From positions 522,717 to 586,716 of the forward strand of contig JAFDXL010000009.1 in assembly GCA_018267955.1 (NCBI GenBank): a DNA stretch of 64,000 nucleotides, in the 5' to 3' direction. The DNA is from Bacteroidota bacterium (GTDB taxonomy: Bacteria; Bacteroidota; Bacteroidia; Chitinophagales; Chitinophagaceae). Below, in pieces: positions 56,054 through 64,000 of this stretch; positions within the stretch are counted from its first letter, which is position 1; every line of letters starts with the position of its first letter. The notes below the pieces were generated by a model that did no database searches, was not told the DNA's origin, and worked only from the letters and a program-made list of their open reading frames with translations. The translations under genes were made by a program, and so were the position numbers.

Positions 56054-56827
56054 CTATTCTACTACCAATTTTTGAACACCAGTTGCTCCGTCTACGTCTG
56101 TCGCCTTAATTACGTATGTACCTGCGGGCACGCCATTGATATTTATAGAAGGATTAGTTTTAGCATTGGAATAATCTACTTTCTTCACTACCCTGCCGTC
56201 AACAGATGTAATAATAATACCGGTTATTGCTTTTTGTGCTTTAACCATTACCACATCTTTTGCAGGATTGGGGGCAATACCAAAAGAAAAAATAGGTTTC
56301 GTTTCAGTAACGTTTAGAGCACCTATAGCGTTGTTAATAGCAGCCTGTATCCCGGTTTGATCATTTGCTGCAGAATTCCGCTGATTATAATAGATCTTGT
56401 GATCAGTGCCTCCCATAACAATGACGTGCGGCATACCCGATCCGCCGAAATCACTTTCGTTGATGGTGTTACCGGAATTGCCAAAAACAGTCATATTAGC
56501 TGTATTGCCAATGTTATTGGCGCTTATCCACGTATTCAGTGCGCTGCAGTTATCGTCACCCAGGTCATCAGAAAGATAATAAACCACTTTGCCGGGATTA
56601 GATGTAGCGAAACTCTGCGCTGCATTATAAGCTGCTTTAGCGCCTAGTACACAAGAGTTGCAGGGCATTACCCATACAAAAACGATCACCTTGCCATTAT
56701 CCAATTCATTAAATAATGTATGACTGGTGCCATTGCAATCCTGGGCAGTCCAGTTGGTTGCAGTTGTCTGTGCATTAAGAGAAATGGCCGCTACAGCCAG
56801 TATGGCCGATATAAATATTTTTTTCAT
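56054..56827 (-). CDS. Thioredoxin-like secreted protein with T9SS sorting domain
   Basis: 257 aa. A signal peptide (MKKIFISAILAVAAISLNAQ), then a thioredoxin-like fold with VIVFVWVMPCNSCVLGAKA (C-N-S-C active site) and GMPHVIVMGG (cis-Pro loop). A C-terminal type A sorting domain follows (IAPNPAKDVVMVKAQ, GTYVIKATD, VQKLVVE). It is presumably exported by T9SS and works as a surface thiol reductase or redoxin. It is the first gene before the peroxidase. Confidence 0.82.
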   Translation of the reverse strand: MKKIFISAILAVAAISLNAQTTATNWTAQDCNGTSHTLFNELDNGKVIVFVWVMPCNSCVLGAKAAYNAAQSFATSNPGKVVYYLSDDLGDDNCSALNTWISANNIGNTANMTVFGNSGNTINESDFGGSGMPHVIVMGGTDHKIYYNQRNSAANDQTGIQAAINNAIGALNVTETKPIFSFGIAPNPAKDVVMVKAQKAITGIIITSVDGRVVKKVDYSNAKTNPSININGVPAGTYVIKATDVDGATGVQKLVVE

Positions 56828-56937
56828 TTTATATTAATTAAATGATGGAAAATCAAAATAGAATAAGACATACACACTAATGTGTACATAAAAACTCCTT
56901 CAGAGTTCAGAAACTCAGCAATAGATCATATGCTGTA

Positions 56938-57333
56938 TCAAATGCGATATACAGAATTGGACAGATAAATGGGTACATCTGGCCATATCAGCGGAGGTGG
57001 CCTTAGCAGATAATCAGGAGTAATGGAAACTTCCTGCTGATAAGAAACAAGTGGATTTATATTGTATCGCTGTGTTGTTAGCTTTGCTACAACCAGGATC
57101 TTTGGCTGAAAACTGATTGGCTCGCGATTCCTGTCATCCGATTTTTTAAACTCAAGCTTGACCGTTTTGCAGCATCCCCTGGGCATTTTCTTGCCCTTAC
57201 AACACTTTCGCGTCTTCTCCGGGTGAACCTGCACATATCGGAACTCACCTTTACAATGATGATAAGACAAGGTAATGCCCAATGCACAAAGCATATAACT
57301 TATGAACACTACTATGGCCGTTACCTTTCTCAC
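56938..57333 (-). CDS. HYC_CC_PP family protein
   Basis: 131 aa from a GTG at 57333 (reading RKVTAIVVFISYMLC after the start); a TTG at 57357 is the alternative. A signal-like hydrophobic stretch precedes a cysteine set, YHHCKGEF, KCCKGKK, GCCKTVKL, and a Pro-rich LLRPPPLIWPD. These are the HYC, CC and PP marks of a small Bacteroidota family often beside TonB receptors and linked to metals. Here it has no TonB receptor neighbour. Confidence 0.75.
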   Translation of the reverse strand: MRKVTAIVVFISYMLCALGITLSYHHCKGEFRYVQVHPEKTRKCCKGKKMPRGCCKTVKLEFKKSDDRNREPISFQPKILVVAKLTTQRYNINPLVSYQQEVSITPDYLLRPPPLIWPDVPIYLSNSVYRI

Positions 57334-57402
57334 CGTTCTTAAAAATAAGAAAATCAACGGAAAAAGAAACTATTTATTCATTCCGGCCATACAGGAATCA
57401 CA

Positions 57403-58188
57403 TCAGCTTTTTCGAAAGTCGGACGGACGGGATTGGGTAAACAAATAGAATGCATTGCTGAAAGCTCCGACAGAATCATATCCAACCTGGAAAGCGATGT
57501 CGCCAATAGGTTTTTGCGTTTTTAAAATCATCTCGATAGCCTTCACCATACGAAGCGTTTTAAGATATTGCAGGAAGGAGATATGCAAATGCGATTGGAA
57601 CATTCGCGACATCGACCGTTCGCTCAGATTGAAATGCTTACTTAAATATTTCAGGCTTATCGGTTCTGCAATGTTCTTTTCAAGAAATCTTATTATTTGC
57701 TGCATGCGCTCATCATCAGTGATTGGTAAAACAATCGGCAGCGCATTATTATTCAGTTGCGGGAGCAATTTCTTTAACGATACTAAAAAGTCAAAATTGT
57801 AATTTTTACTGTTAACATGAATACCATCCCACTTCTCAGTATAATTGATCATTTGAATCAATAGCTCATTTGCGGGATAAATACCAAGCTTATCATAAAA
57901 AGGATCATTCTTATCATCTGAAGAATAAAAATACAAGGATCTCAATACAGTAGCAGAATGCCCGATCCTCAATATATGGGGCATACCTTTCGGAATCCAG
58001 AAATAATGCCGGGCAGGTACCACATAAGTTTTGTAATTGACAGTTATGTATGCAATGCCGCCTTCAACATAACTAAGCTGCCCTTTTTTGTGCGTATGCA
58101 AGGGTATCAGTTTTTCTGATTTTTCATGCATTACAAAGACAGATTGCAATTGTCTGTCAATATCGGGCAATGAAGCGATAAGTCCCAT
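57403..58188 (-). CDS. AraC family transcriptional regulator
   Basis: 261 aa. An N-terminal cupin (about 20-110, LIPLHTHKKGQLSYVEGGIA) and a C-terminal double HTH (about 160-258, EPISLKYLSKHFNLSERSMS, IGDIAFQVGYDSVGAFSNAF). It lies divergent from the TolC/EmrA/MFS operon at 58373 (184 bp between starts), so it probably controls that efflux system. The inducer would bind the cupin. Confidence 0.9.
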   Translation of the reverse strand: MGLIASLPDIDRQLQSVFVMHEKSEKLIPLHTHKKGQLSYVEGGIAYITVNYKTYVVPARHYFWIPKGMPHILRIGHSATVLRSLYFYSSDDKNDPFYDKLGIYPANELLIQMINYTEKWDGIHVNSKNYNFDFLVSLKKLLPQLNNNALPIVLPITDDERMQQIIRFLEKNIAEPISLKYLSKHFNLSERSMSRMFQSHLHISFLQYLKTLRMVKAIEMILKTQKPIGDIAFQVGYDSVGAFSNAFYLFTQSRPSDFRKS

Positions 58189-58340
58189 ATAGTCTGGCGC
58201 TACGTATTTAAAAGATCGATGACGCTTTAAACGCTACATCATAATTCAAAGATAATTATAACATAATGGCCTTATTACTATTTGGCCGGATTGAATAAAA
58301 ATATGGCTATTATAGTAAACTAACGCACTCTGGCCTCCTG

Positions 58341-58348
58341 TACCTTCG
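58341..58348 (+). promoter_or_regulatory. -7 box TACCTTCG upstream of the efflux operon
   Basis: A 7 of 8 match to TAnnTTTG, 24 bp before the TolC-family ATG at 58373. Confidence 0.35.
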
Positions 58349-58372
58349 CACTCCAAATTTTCTATATACAAT

Positions 58373-59704
58373 ATGCGCAAGACGCGGTTAGTTATACTCT
58401 TGCACCTTATCTCTAACTTTTCTTTGGCTAATACCGGCGTATCGGCTACTGCCCAGGCAGACACTTTACGCATTTCCCTAAAAGAAGTCTGGCAAAAAGC
58501 GGAAGAGTATAACCGACTACTTGAAATCAAAAGGAAAACGGTAGATGTTAACCAGGAAGAAGTTAGAAATAGCCAGTTAGAACGTCTTCCTGAAGTAGGC
58601 GTAATGGGAAGTGCAGAAAAAGCAACAAATATCCCGATCTACGAGAATGGTTTGTTTTCTAAACCTACCCAGCATGAGGTTATCCATACTTTATATCGTG
58701 TTGGAGCAGATCTATATTTAAATATCTACAACGGCAACAAGCTTAACCTGAAAATTGAGCAGGAAAAAACGCTGCATCAGATCAGCGAGATCGAACGGGA
58801 CCAAACCTTATCGGATATACATTACAAAACAGCTGTACTCTATCTCGACCTGCAAAAATCCATCATATTCAAAAATTTGATCGAAAAGGATATTGCAGAC
58901 CAGGAAAAGCAATTAAAAGAAATAAAGGCATTCCATAAAAACGGAACAACACTTAAGAGTGATGTGTTGCGTGTAGAACTCGACCTGTCGAAACGTAAGA
59001 TGGCGTTGGTAACGGTCAACAATGACATCTTAATCGCAACTCAAAAGCTGAATATAATGATCGGCGAGCCCGACGAAAGGATGTTGCTGCCAACAGATAT
59101 ACTTGCCGAACAGGATAAAAACACATCCTATGAGCAATATCTTACCGAAGCCTTACAGCACTCATTTCCTTATCACATATCCGAGAGACAGACGGATCTT
59201 ACCAGGATACATCTGCAACAGATCAAAGCAAACGTTCGGCCAAAGCTTGGCGTATACGGAGATTTTTATTACGCCAACCCACAGATATTTCTTTACCCGT
59301 ACAATCCCTTCTGGTATTCCTTAGGAATCGCAGGAGTAAAAGCATCTTTCCCTTTATCTGAATTATACCTGAATGTACACAAAAGAAGGGCTGCCCAATT
59401 GGAATTAGAAAAAGAAGAGGAAGCACATAGAGACGCTAGGGATAAGGTACGACAACAGGTAAAAGAGGCTTATCTCCGATATCGGGAATCCCTGGTAAGA
59501 ATACAAGTTGCCGAAGTAAATGTTCAACAGGCAGAAGAAAACGCGCGCATCATAAAAAACACCTATTTCAACCAAACATCGTTGATCACTGACCTGCTTG
59601 ATGCCGACGTGCAGTTATTGCAGACCCATTTTGAACTGGAAGCTGCACGTATTATGGCAAACGATAAATATTATTTACTACAAAACATTGTTGGCACTCT
59701 TTAG
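58373..59704 (+). CDS. TolC family outer-membrane efflux protein
   Basis: 443 aa with signal peptide (cleavage near VSATAQA). Two OEP repeats: SLKEVWQKAEEYNRLLEIKR, YKTAVLYLDLQKSIIFKNLI, VDLGKRK-like LDLSKRKMALV, then REVQQVKEA-like KVRQQVKEAYLRYRESLVRI and FNQTSLITDLLDADVQLLQT. It is the outer duct of the three-part efflux pump with the next two genes, 3 bp apart. Confidence 0.88.
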   Translation: MRKTRLVILLHLISNFSLANTGVSATAQADTLRISLKEVWQKAEEYNRLLEIKRKTVDVNQEEVRNSQLERLPEVGVMGSAEKATNIPIYENGLFSKPTQHEVIHTLYRVGADLYLNIYNGNKLNLKIEQEKTLHQISEIERDQTLSDIHYKTAVLYLDLQKSIIFKNLIEKDIADQEKQLKEIKAFHKNGTTLKSDVLRVELDLSKRKMALVTVNNDILIATQKLNIMIGEPDERMLLPTDILAEQDKNTSYEQYLTEALQHSFPYHISERQTDLTRIHLQQIKANVRPKLGVYGDFYYANPQIFLYPYNPFWYSLGIAGVKASFPLSELYLNVHKRRAAQLELEKEEEAHRDARDKVRQQVKEAYLRYRESLVRIQVAEVNVQQAEENARIIKNTYFNQTSLITDLLDADVQLLQTHFELEAARIMANDKYYLLQNIVGTL

Positions 59705-59707
59705 ATA

Positions 59708-60772
59708 ATGAAAAAAAAATATTCAGTTACAGACAGGCTGATTACAAGGATAACCGGGTGGATAGCGGGGGTGATTGTCATAACACTAGCTATCTGGGGC
59801 ATATACACTCTCTGGGGATATTATACGTACGAACAAACAAACGACGCCCAGGTCGAGGAATATGTCAACCCGGTTATTTCCAGAGCCGGTGGGTTTATAG
59901 TAGCAGTCAGGTTTGAAGAAAATGAGCATGTTAAAAAAGGAGATACACTTTTGATCATCGACAACCGGGAATATATATTACAACAAGAACAAACCGAGGC
60001 TTCGATCAAAAAAGCAGAAGGCCAGCTAACAGTATTGGAAAGTAATATCCACACGCTGGAAAGGTCGGCGGCAGCTTCGCAGGCGCAAATAACGGCAACA
60101 AATGCGAAGGTATGGAAGCAGCAGCTCGATTTTGATCGCTATAAACAATTATACAACGAGGAATCTGCCACTAAGCAACAATTGGAAAACATGCAGGCAA
60201 CGCTTGATGTTAATAAAAGCGATTACAAGTCTGCGCAGGAAAACTACGATGCCGCTATTTCACGGATAAATGATATACGCGCTGAAAAAACAGTGGTATC
60301 CGCTGAACTTGCGCGGCTGAATGCCCTGCTTGACAGGAACAAGCTGGATGTAAGCTATACGATCATTACAGCATCTTATTCGGGAAGAATGGGTAGACGC
60401 ACGGTGGAAGTAGGACAAATGATAGATGCAGGCCAAACACTTGCGTTTATTGTGAATAACGAAACCGACAAATGGGTGGTAGCTAATTACAAAGAAACAC
60501 AGGTTGCAAATATGCATATAGGCGACTCTGTTAAAGTTATCGCTGACGCCTATCCCGGCAAAGAATTTAAAGGAACTATCATTTCCCTGTCACCTGCAAC
60601 GGGTTCCAGTTTCTCACTGCTGCCACCCGATAATTCTACAGGCAACTATGTAAAAATAGTTCAAAGAATTCCTGTGCGGATACGTATCGATGGTAACCGA
60701 AGGGACAATGACGTGCTGAAGGTGGGTATGAATGTTAACGTATACGTACCTAAGGGGCAACACAATGGATAG
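59708..60772 (+). CDS. HlyD/EmrA-type membrane fusion protein
   Basis: 354 aa: one membrane helix (about 14-33), barrel-sandwich half (GGFIVAVRFEENEHVKKGDT), coiled coil (about 85-190) and second half IITASYSGRMGRRTVEVGQM, VVANYKETQVANMHIGD. The EmrA subtype fits pairing with an MFS pump. It overlaps the next gene by 8 bp. Confidence 0.9.
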   Translation: MKKKYSVTDRLITRITGWIAGVIVITLAIWGIYTLWGYYTYEQTNDAQVEEYVNPVISRAGGFIVAVRFEENEHVKKGDTLLIIDNREYILQQEQTEASIKKAEGQLTVLESNIHTLERSAAASQAQITATNAKVWKQQLDFDRYKQLYNEESATKQQLENMQATLDVNKSDYKSAQENYDAAISRINDIRAEKTVVSAELARLNALLDRNKLDVSYTIITASYSGRMGRRTVEVGQMIDAGQTLAFIVNNETDKWVVANYKETQVANMHIGDSVKVIADAYPGKEFKGTIISLSPATGSSFSLLPPDNSTGNYVKIVQRIPVRIRIDGNRRDNDVLKVGMNVNVYVPKGQHNG

Positions 60773-62354
60773 CGCAATTCCGATATTCAAAAATTGGGCA
60801 CCGGAATGGTTGATACGCATCATTCTTTTTTCCCTGCTGCTTCCAAGCATTGTTCTGTTCTTTTTACCACTGGCAAATATCAATGCCGCTGCTGGTTACT
60901 ACGGCAGTGAGCCGGCAGATATACAGTTTTCTGTCGCCCTATTCTATGCAGGTTATGTTGGATTTTACAGCCTGGAACGCCGTTTCTTTACATATCTGGC
61001 TACTAAAGAGTATTTTATAGTATTCACGTTTCTACAAATCCTTACAAGCTTCATCTGTTATCATACGCATGAATTATACATTCTGTTTCCGGTAAGGTTT
61101 ATACAGGGGATATTATTTTCCAGTACTGTAAACTTATCCCTTTCTTTAATGTTTACCCGCCTGCGTAGCGAACGGGCACGGGAGGTCAGCTTTTCAGTTT
61201 TCTTTGGCTTGCTACTATGCGCCATTCCGTTTAACAATTTTATTACCGCAGACCTGATCGATTCTTATAATTTCAATATAGTTTATAAAGGCGCGCTATT
61301 CTCTTATCTGCCATCTGTTGTTCTGCTATTATTGTCGATGAATAACATCCGCCTAAATGTCCGCTTTCCGCTATATAAATTAGATTGGCAAAGTTTTTCC
61401 CTTTATAGCATTGTCCTGTGCCTAATCGGATATATTATGATATACGGACAGGAATATTACTGGATACAGGATGAGCGCATACGATACGGAGTAATTGTCA
61501 TTTTAGGGCTAACGGTACTATTCGCACTTAGGCAGAAGGCAATGAAGCGCCCATACGTAGATCTGCAAATATTACGGTTCCGCAATTTTAAGGTAGGTAT
61601 ATTGGTGTTATTCGTCATGTACATCTGCAGATTTTCACTGGGGATTGCAAACAATTCCTTTTCGACAGTATTGCATTTCGATCCTATGCATGTTTCCTAT
61701 ATCAACCTGCTTAATCTCTCCGGTATCGTAGCCGGGGTTATCATTGCTTGCTGCATGATCCTTCAGAAAAAAAAGATTCGGCACATCTGGCTACCGGGGT
61801 TTCTGCTGCTATTTGCATTTCATGTTAGCATGTTCTTTCTATTCGATGTGCAGGCTGATGAACCAAATTATTTTATTCCATTATTCATCCAGGGCCTAGG
61901 TGTGGGTATGATCATGGTGCCCACAATCGTGTACGCAATTTCGGCCGTACCGGTCTCTTTAGGTCCTTCAGCATCTGCCATATGCCTGGCAATACGCTAC
62001 CTGGGATTTTGTGTAAGCATAGGTATTGTCAATTATTTCGAGCTCTTTGAAAAGAGCCGGCACTATAATGCTTTCCAGGATCATCTTACTAAAATGGATT
62101 TGATGACAAATTATTATTTCCATAAGCAAACAAGCAATCTTGCAACAAAGGGTATGCTGCCAGGTCATGTTACAAAGGCCACGTCAAAATTATTAATTAA
62201 CAGGGTCAGCGAACAGAATCAGCTTCGTTTTGCAATGGACTATTACGAATTGATATCCTGGTTGATCCTTGGCACCTTATTGCTCATTGTTTTTTCTCCA
62301 TACCTCAACAGAACGACAGCATATCTAAGATCCCGAAGACTTTCACCAGCGTAA
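60765..62354 (+). CDS. MFS drug transporter, DHA2/EmrB-like
   Basis: 529 aa from the ATG at 60765 (MDSAIPIFKNWAPEW), overlapping the EmrA-type gene by 8 bp; an in-frame start at 60732 is less likely. About 14 membrane helices. FIQGILFSSTVNLSLSLMFT and FIQGLGVGMIMVPTIVYAIS match motif positions of the 14-helix MFS family. It is a divergent EmrB. Substrate unknown; the AraC gene upstream suggests inducible efflux. Confidence 0.85.
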   Translation: MDSAIPIFKNWAPEWLIRIILFSLLLPSIVLFFLPLANINAAAGYYGSEPADIQFSVALFYAGYVGFYSLERRFFTYLATKEYFIVFTFLQILTSFICYHTHELYILFPVRFIQGILFSSTVNLSLSLMFTRLRSERAREVSFSVFFGLLLCAIPFNNFITADLIDSYNFNIVYKGALFSYLPSVVLLLLSMNNIRLNVRFPLYKLDWQSFSLYSIVLCLIGYIMIYGQEYYWIQDERIRYGVIVILGLTVLFALRQKAMKRPYVDLQILRFRNFKVGILVLFVMYICRFSLGIANNSFSTVLHFDPMHVSYINLLNLSGIVAGVIIACCMILQKKKIRHIWLPGFLLLFAFHVSMFFLFDVQADEPNYFIPLFIQGLGVGMIMVPTIVYAISAVPVSLGPSASAICLAIRYLGFCVSIGIVNYFELFEKSRHYNAFQDHLTKMDLMTNYYFHKQTSNLATKGMLPGHVTKATSKLLINRVSEQNQLRFAMDYYELISWLILGTLLLIVFSPYLNRTTAYLRSRRLSPA

Positions 62355-62376
62355 TGTTTCACTTTAAATAAAATTT

Positions 62377-62739
62377 ATGGCACCGGTTATCAAAATCAAA
62401 AGAGCATACGACAAGCCTCTGAAAAAAGATGGCTATAGAATACTGGTTGACAGGCTATGGCCGCGCGGCATTGGTAAAGATGATGTTTTACTGGATGAAT
62501 GGGCAAAGCAGCTGGCACCATCAGTACATCTTCGAAAATGGTGGGGACATACACCCGAATTATGGGACGAGTTTCAAAAACGCTACATGGCAGAACTCAG
62601 ACATAATAAAGCGATAGAAGATTTTGTAGAAAGCCATGCAGATAAAAAAGTGCTGACGCTCATTTATGGTGCGAAGGATACAGAACATAATCATGCCCTT
62701 GTATTGCAGGAATATCTTGAACAAAAATTTAGATCTTAA
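62377..62739 (+). CDS. DUF488 family protein
   Basis: 120 aa, soluble. ILVDRLWPRGIGKDD, WGHTPELWDEFQKRYMAEL and LTLIYGAKDTEHNHALVL are the recognised DUF488 blocks. Function unknown; often linked to stress or heavy-metal loci. 22 bp after the MFS gene and directly before the next gene. Confidence 0.88.
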   Translation: MAPVIKIKRAYDKPLKKDGYRILVDRLWPRGIGKDDVLLDEWAKQLAPSVHLRKWWGHTPELWDEFQKRYMAELRHNKAIEDFVESHADKKVLTLIYGAKDTEHNHALVLQEYLEQKFRS

Positions 62740-63156
62740 ATGAATTCTCTCAAACGGAAAATAGCGGGAGCTACTATACTAATAAGCCTGGCCGGTTGTA
62801 CCAAGGAGAACAAAATCTTTAGCCTCAAGACGATCCGGTTAAACGATTGCCGGTCGACAAATAGTCACGTCCAAAACGTTTATTTTAAGGTTTTCATCGA
62901 TAACAATACGGCAACACCACTTACAACTACAGACGTGTATCCTGGTAATCTTACGCTACCGGCAACATTTAAAATAGCCCCTACTCTGCCGATGACTTTA
63001 TACAGCAAAACCTATTACGTTCAACTATGGGGAGACTCCACAGGCTATATAGCTGCCTGCAAAATAAATATGGCCGATTACAAAATCATATTCCCCATTG
63101 ATATGGAAGTAAAAAATGACAGTTTAAACATCTCCATTATGGGTAGCTGGAAATGA
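62740..63156 (+). CDS. Lipoprotein, hypothetical
   Basis: 138 aa. A signal peptide with lipobox LAGC (Cys about 20) and a beta-rich mature part (VYFKVFIDNNTATPLTTTDV, TYYVQLWGDSTGYIAACKIN). The ATG follows directly after the DUF488 stop. No family is recognised. Confidence 0.65.
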   Translation: MNSLKRKIAGATILISLAGCTKENKIFSLKTIRLNDCRSTNSHVQNVYFKVFIDNNTATPLTTTDVYPGNLTLPATFKIAPTLPMTLYSKTYYVQLWGDSTGYIAACKINMADYKIIFPIDMEVKNDSLNISIMGSWK

Positions 63157-63212
63157 TAGACAATCCATACCTGTTAAGAAATGGAGCACGTAAAAATAAT
63201 TCTACTTCTTTT

Positions 63213-64000
63213 TTACCACCCTCCACCAACAGACCTGTACAGTGCAACCTGACCTTGCAGAATATTCTTTTGTGTCTCTATTAAATTGATTTCTGCTTCT
63301 ATAGCTGTCTTCTGCGCGGCGATCACTTCCAGATAAGATGCATATCCTGCTTTGAATAATTCGTTAGAGGTACTTACTGCTTCCGTAAGCACATCGGTCT
63401 CTTCCTTATTAAGCCGGTAAACTTCTTTGAACTGGTCAATATCATTAGAAACCGTAAGGATTTCCCTGAATGCCTGCAGAACCGTTTTATTATAAGTATA
63501 TAAAGCCATTGTCCTTTCCGCTTCTGCACGTTTGATGTTACCACGAAGACTGCTTCTGTTGACCAAAGGAGCCGTAAGCCCACCGATAATGCCATATGCC
63601 AGGGATGCGGGATCAAACAACAGCTTACTGTTAAAAGAGCTGTAGCCGGCAAATGGCATTAAGGTCAATGCAGGCAGAAGGGTTGCTTTTGCAGCAAGCA
63701 CGTCTGCACCGCTGGCTTTCAGATTCCATTCGGCTTCCAGTATATCCGGCCTGCCGGCAAGTATCTCAGCCGGCAGTAGCGGTTTGTAGTCGGCGGCCAT
63801 ACCAAGTGCTAAAATATCAGCATGTCTTTTTATAGGCTGCGGAAATCGCCCCAGGTAGTAGTTAATTTCATTCTCAACACGTACTATATTCCGCTCCGTT
63901 TGTGCCAGTAGCGCTTTCGTCCGCAGCAACTGGGCTGTCATTTGCTGCACACCCAGTTCTGTTGTTCTTCCCGCCTCTTTTTGTATAGTGGTGATGTACA
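63213..64000 (-). CDS. Efflux outer-membrane protein, OprM/NodT-like (5' end outside window)
   Basis: 262 codons are visible and the frame is open to the window edge, so the N-terminus is missing. LAQTERNIVRVENEINYYLG, ILAGRPDILEAEWNLKASGA and GGLTAPLVNRSSLRGNIKRA are typical of the RND-efflux OprM/NodT branch; the first and third are the classic GRPDI and L-x-x-P-L-F-N-like blocks. It forms the outer duct of another efflux system whose pump genes would lie to the right. Confidence 0.88.
   Translation of the reverse strand, partial: YITTIQKEAGRTTELGVQQMTAQLLRTKALLAQTERNIVRVENEINYYLGRFPQPIKRHADILALGMAADYKPLLPAEILAGRPDILEAEWNLKASGADVLAAKATLLPALTLMPFAGYSSFNSKLLFDPASLAYGIIGGLTAPLVNRSSLRGNIKRAEAERTMALYTYNKTVLQAFREILTVSNDIDQFKEVYRLNKEETDVLTEAVSTSNELFKAGYASYLEVIAAQKTAIEAEINLIETQKNILQGQVALYRSVGGGW

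Overview
The window reads as chromosomal DNA of a Bacteroidota bacterium, most likely Chitinophagaceae or a relative. The reasons are the T9SS type A C-terminal sorting domains, a carboxypeptidase-regulatory-like TonB-dependent receptor, Bacteroidota-only families (HYC_CC_PP, DUF2027-Smr, YARHG lipoproteins, DUF983), many lipoproteins and -7 boxes of the TAnnTTTG type. The species cannot be fixed from sequence alone.

Layout. 1-3.0 kb, minus strand: Mla/MCE lipid-transport operon (mlaE-mlaF-mlaD) plus a metal-dependent hydrolase cut by the window edge. 3.1-24.9 kb: core-type genes with many small secreted proteins, including a CHAD protein, an alpha/beta-hydrolase with a long charged tail, a fatty acid desaturase, two YARHG lipoproteins, mtgA, an OmpA protein, DUF2027-Smr with rdgB, a TonB receptor broken by a frameshift, and mtaB. 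Two short membrane-protein genes (59 and 47 aa) lie in gaps.

25.0-37.4 kb: a 12.4-kb island integrated in tRNA-Lys(CTT). It is bounded by 46-bp direct repeats (25005-25050 and 37382-37427) and carries a tyrosine integrase next to the right end. Its cargo is a type I restriction-modification operon with a Septu-like ATPase/HNH pair inserted between hsdS and hsdM: hsdR-hsdS-ptuA-ptuB-hsdM. The left end holds about 1.2 kb without a convincing gene, including an anomalous GC-rich block, then three minus-strand genes that look like element maintenance or regulation.

37.5-52.7 kb: after a CrtO-like membrane protein comes a LysR regulator divergent from dabB-dabA (inorganic carbon uptake). The same strand continues with DUF6671, a Sua5-type threonylcarbamoyl-AMP synthase, dihydroorotase, a 93-aa unknown, an ABC/HlyD/TolC export triad, and purK-purE. 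Two of these enzymes use bicarbonate directly (Sua5, PurK) and a third works on a bicarbonate-derived carbamoyl group, so the cluster looks built around CO2/bicarbonate supply. This and the nested Septu module are the two most interesting regions.

52.8-64.0 kb: an SnoaL-like protein, a 58-aa ORF, map, an EGF-like lipoprotein, a di-heme cytochrome c peroxidase directly after a T9SS-sorted thioredoxin-like protein, a HYC_CC_PP protein, an AraC regulator divergent from a TolC/EmrA/MFS efflux operon, a DUF488 protein with a lipoprotein, and a second efflux outer-membrane protein running off the right edge.
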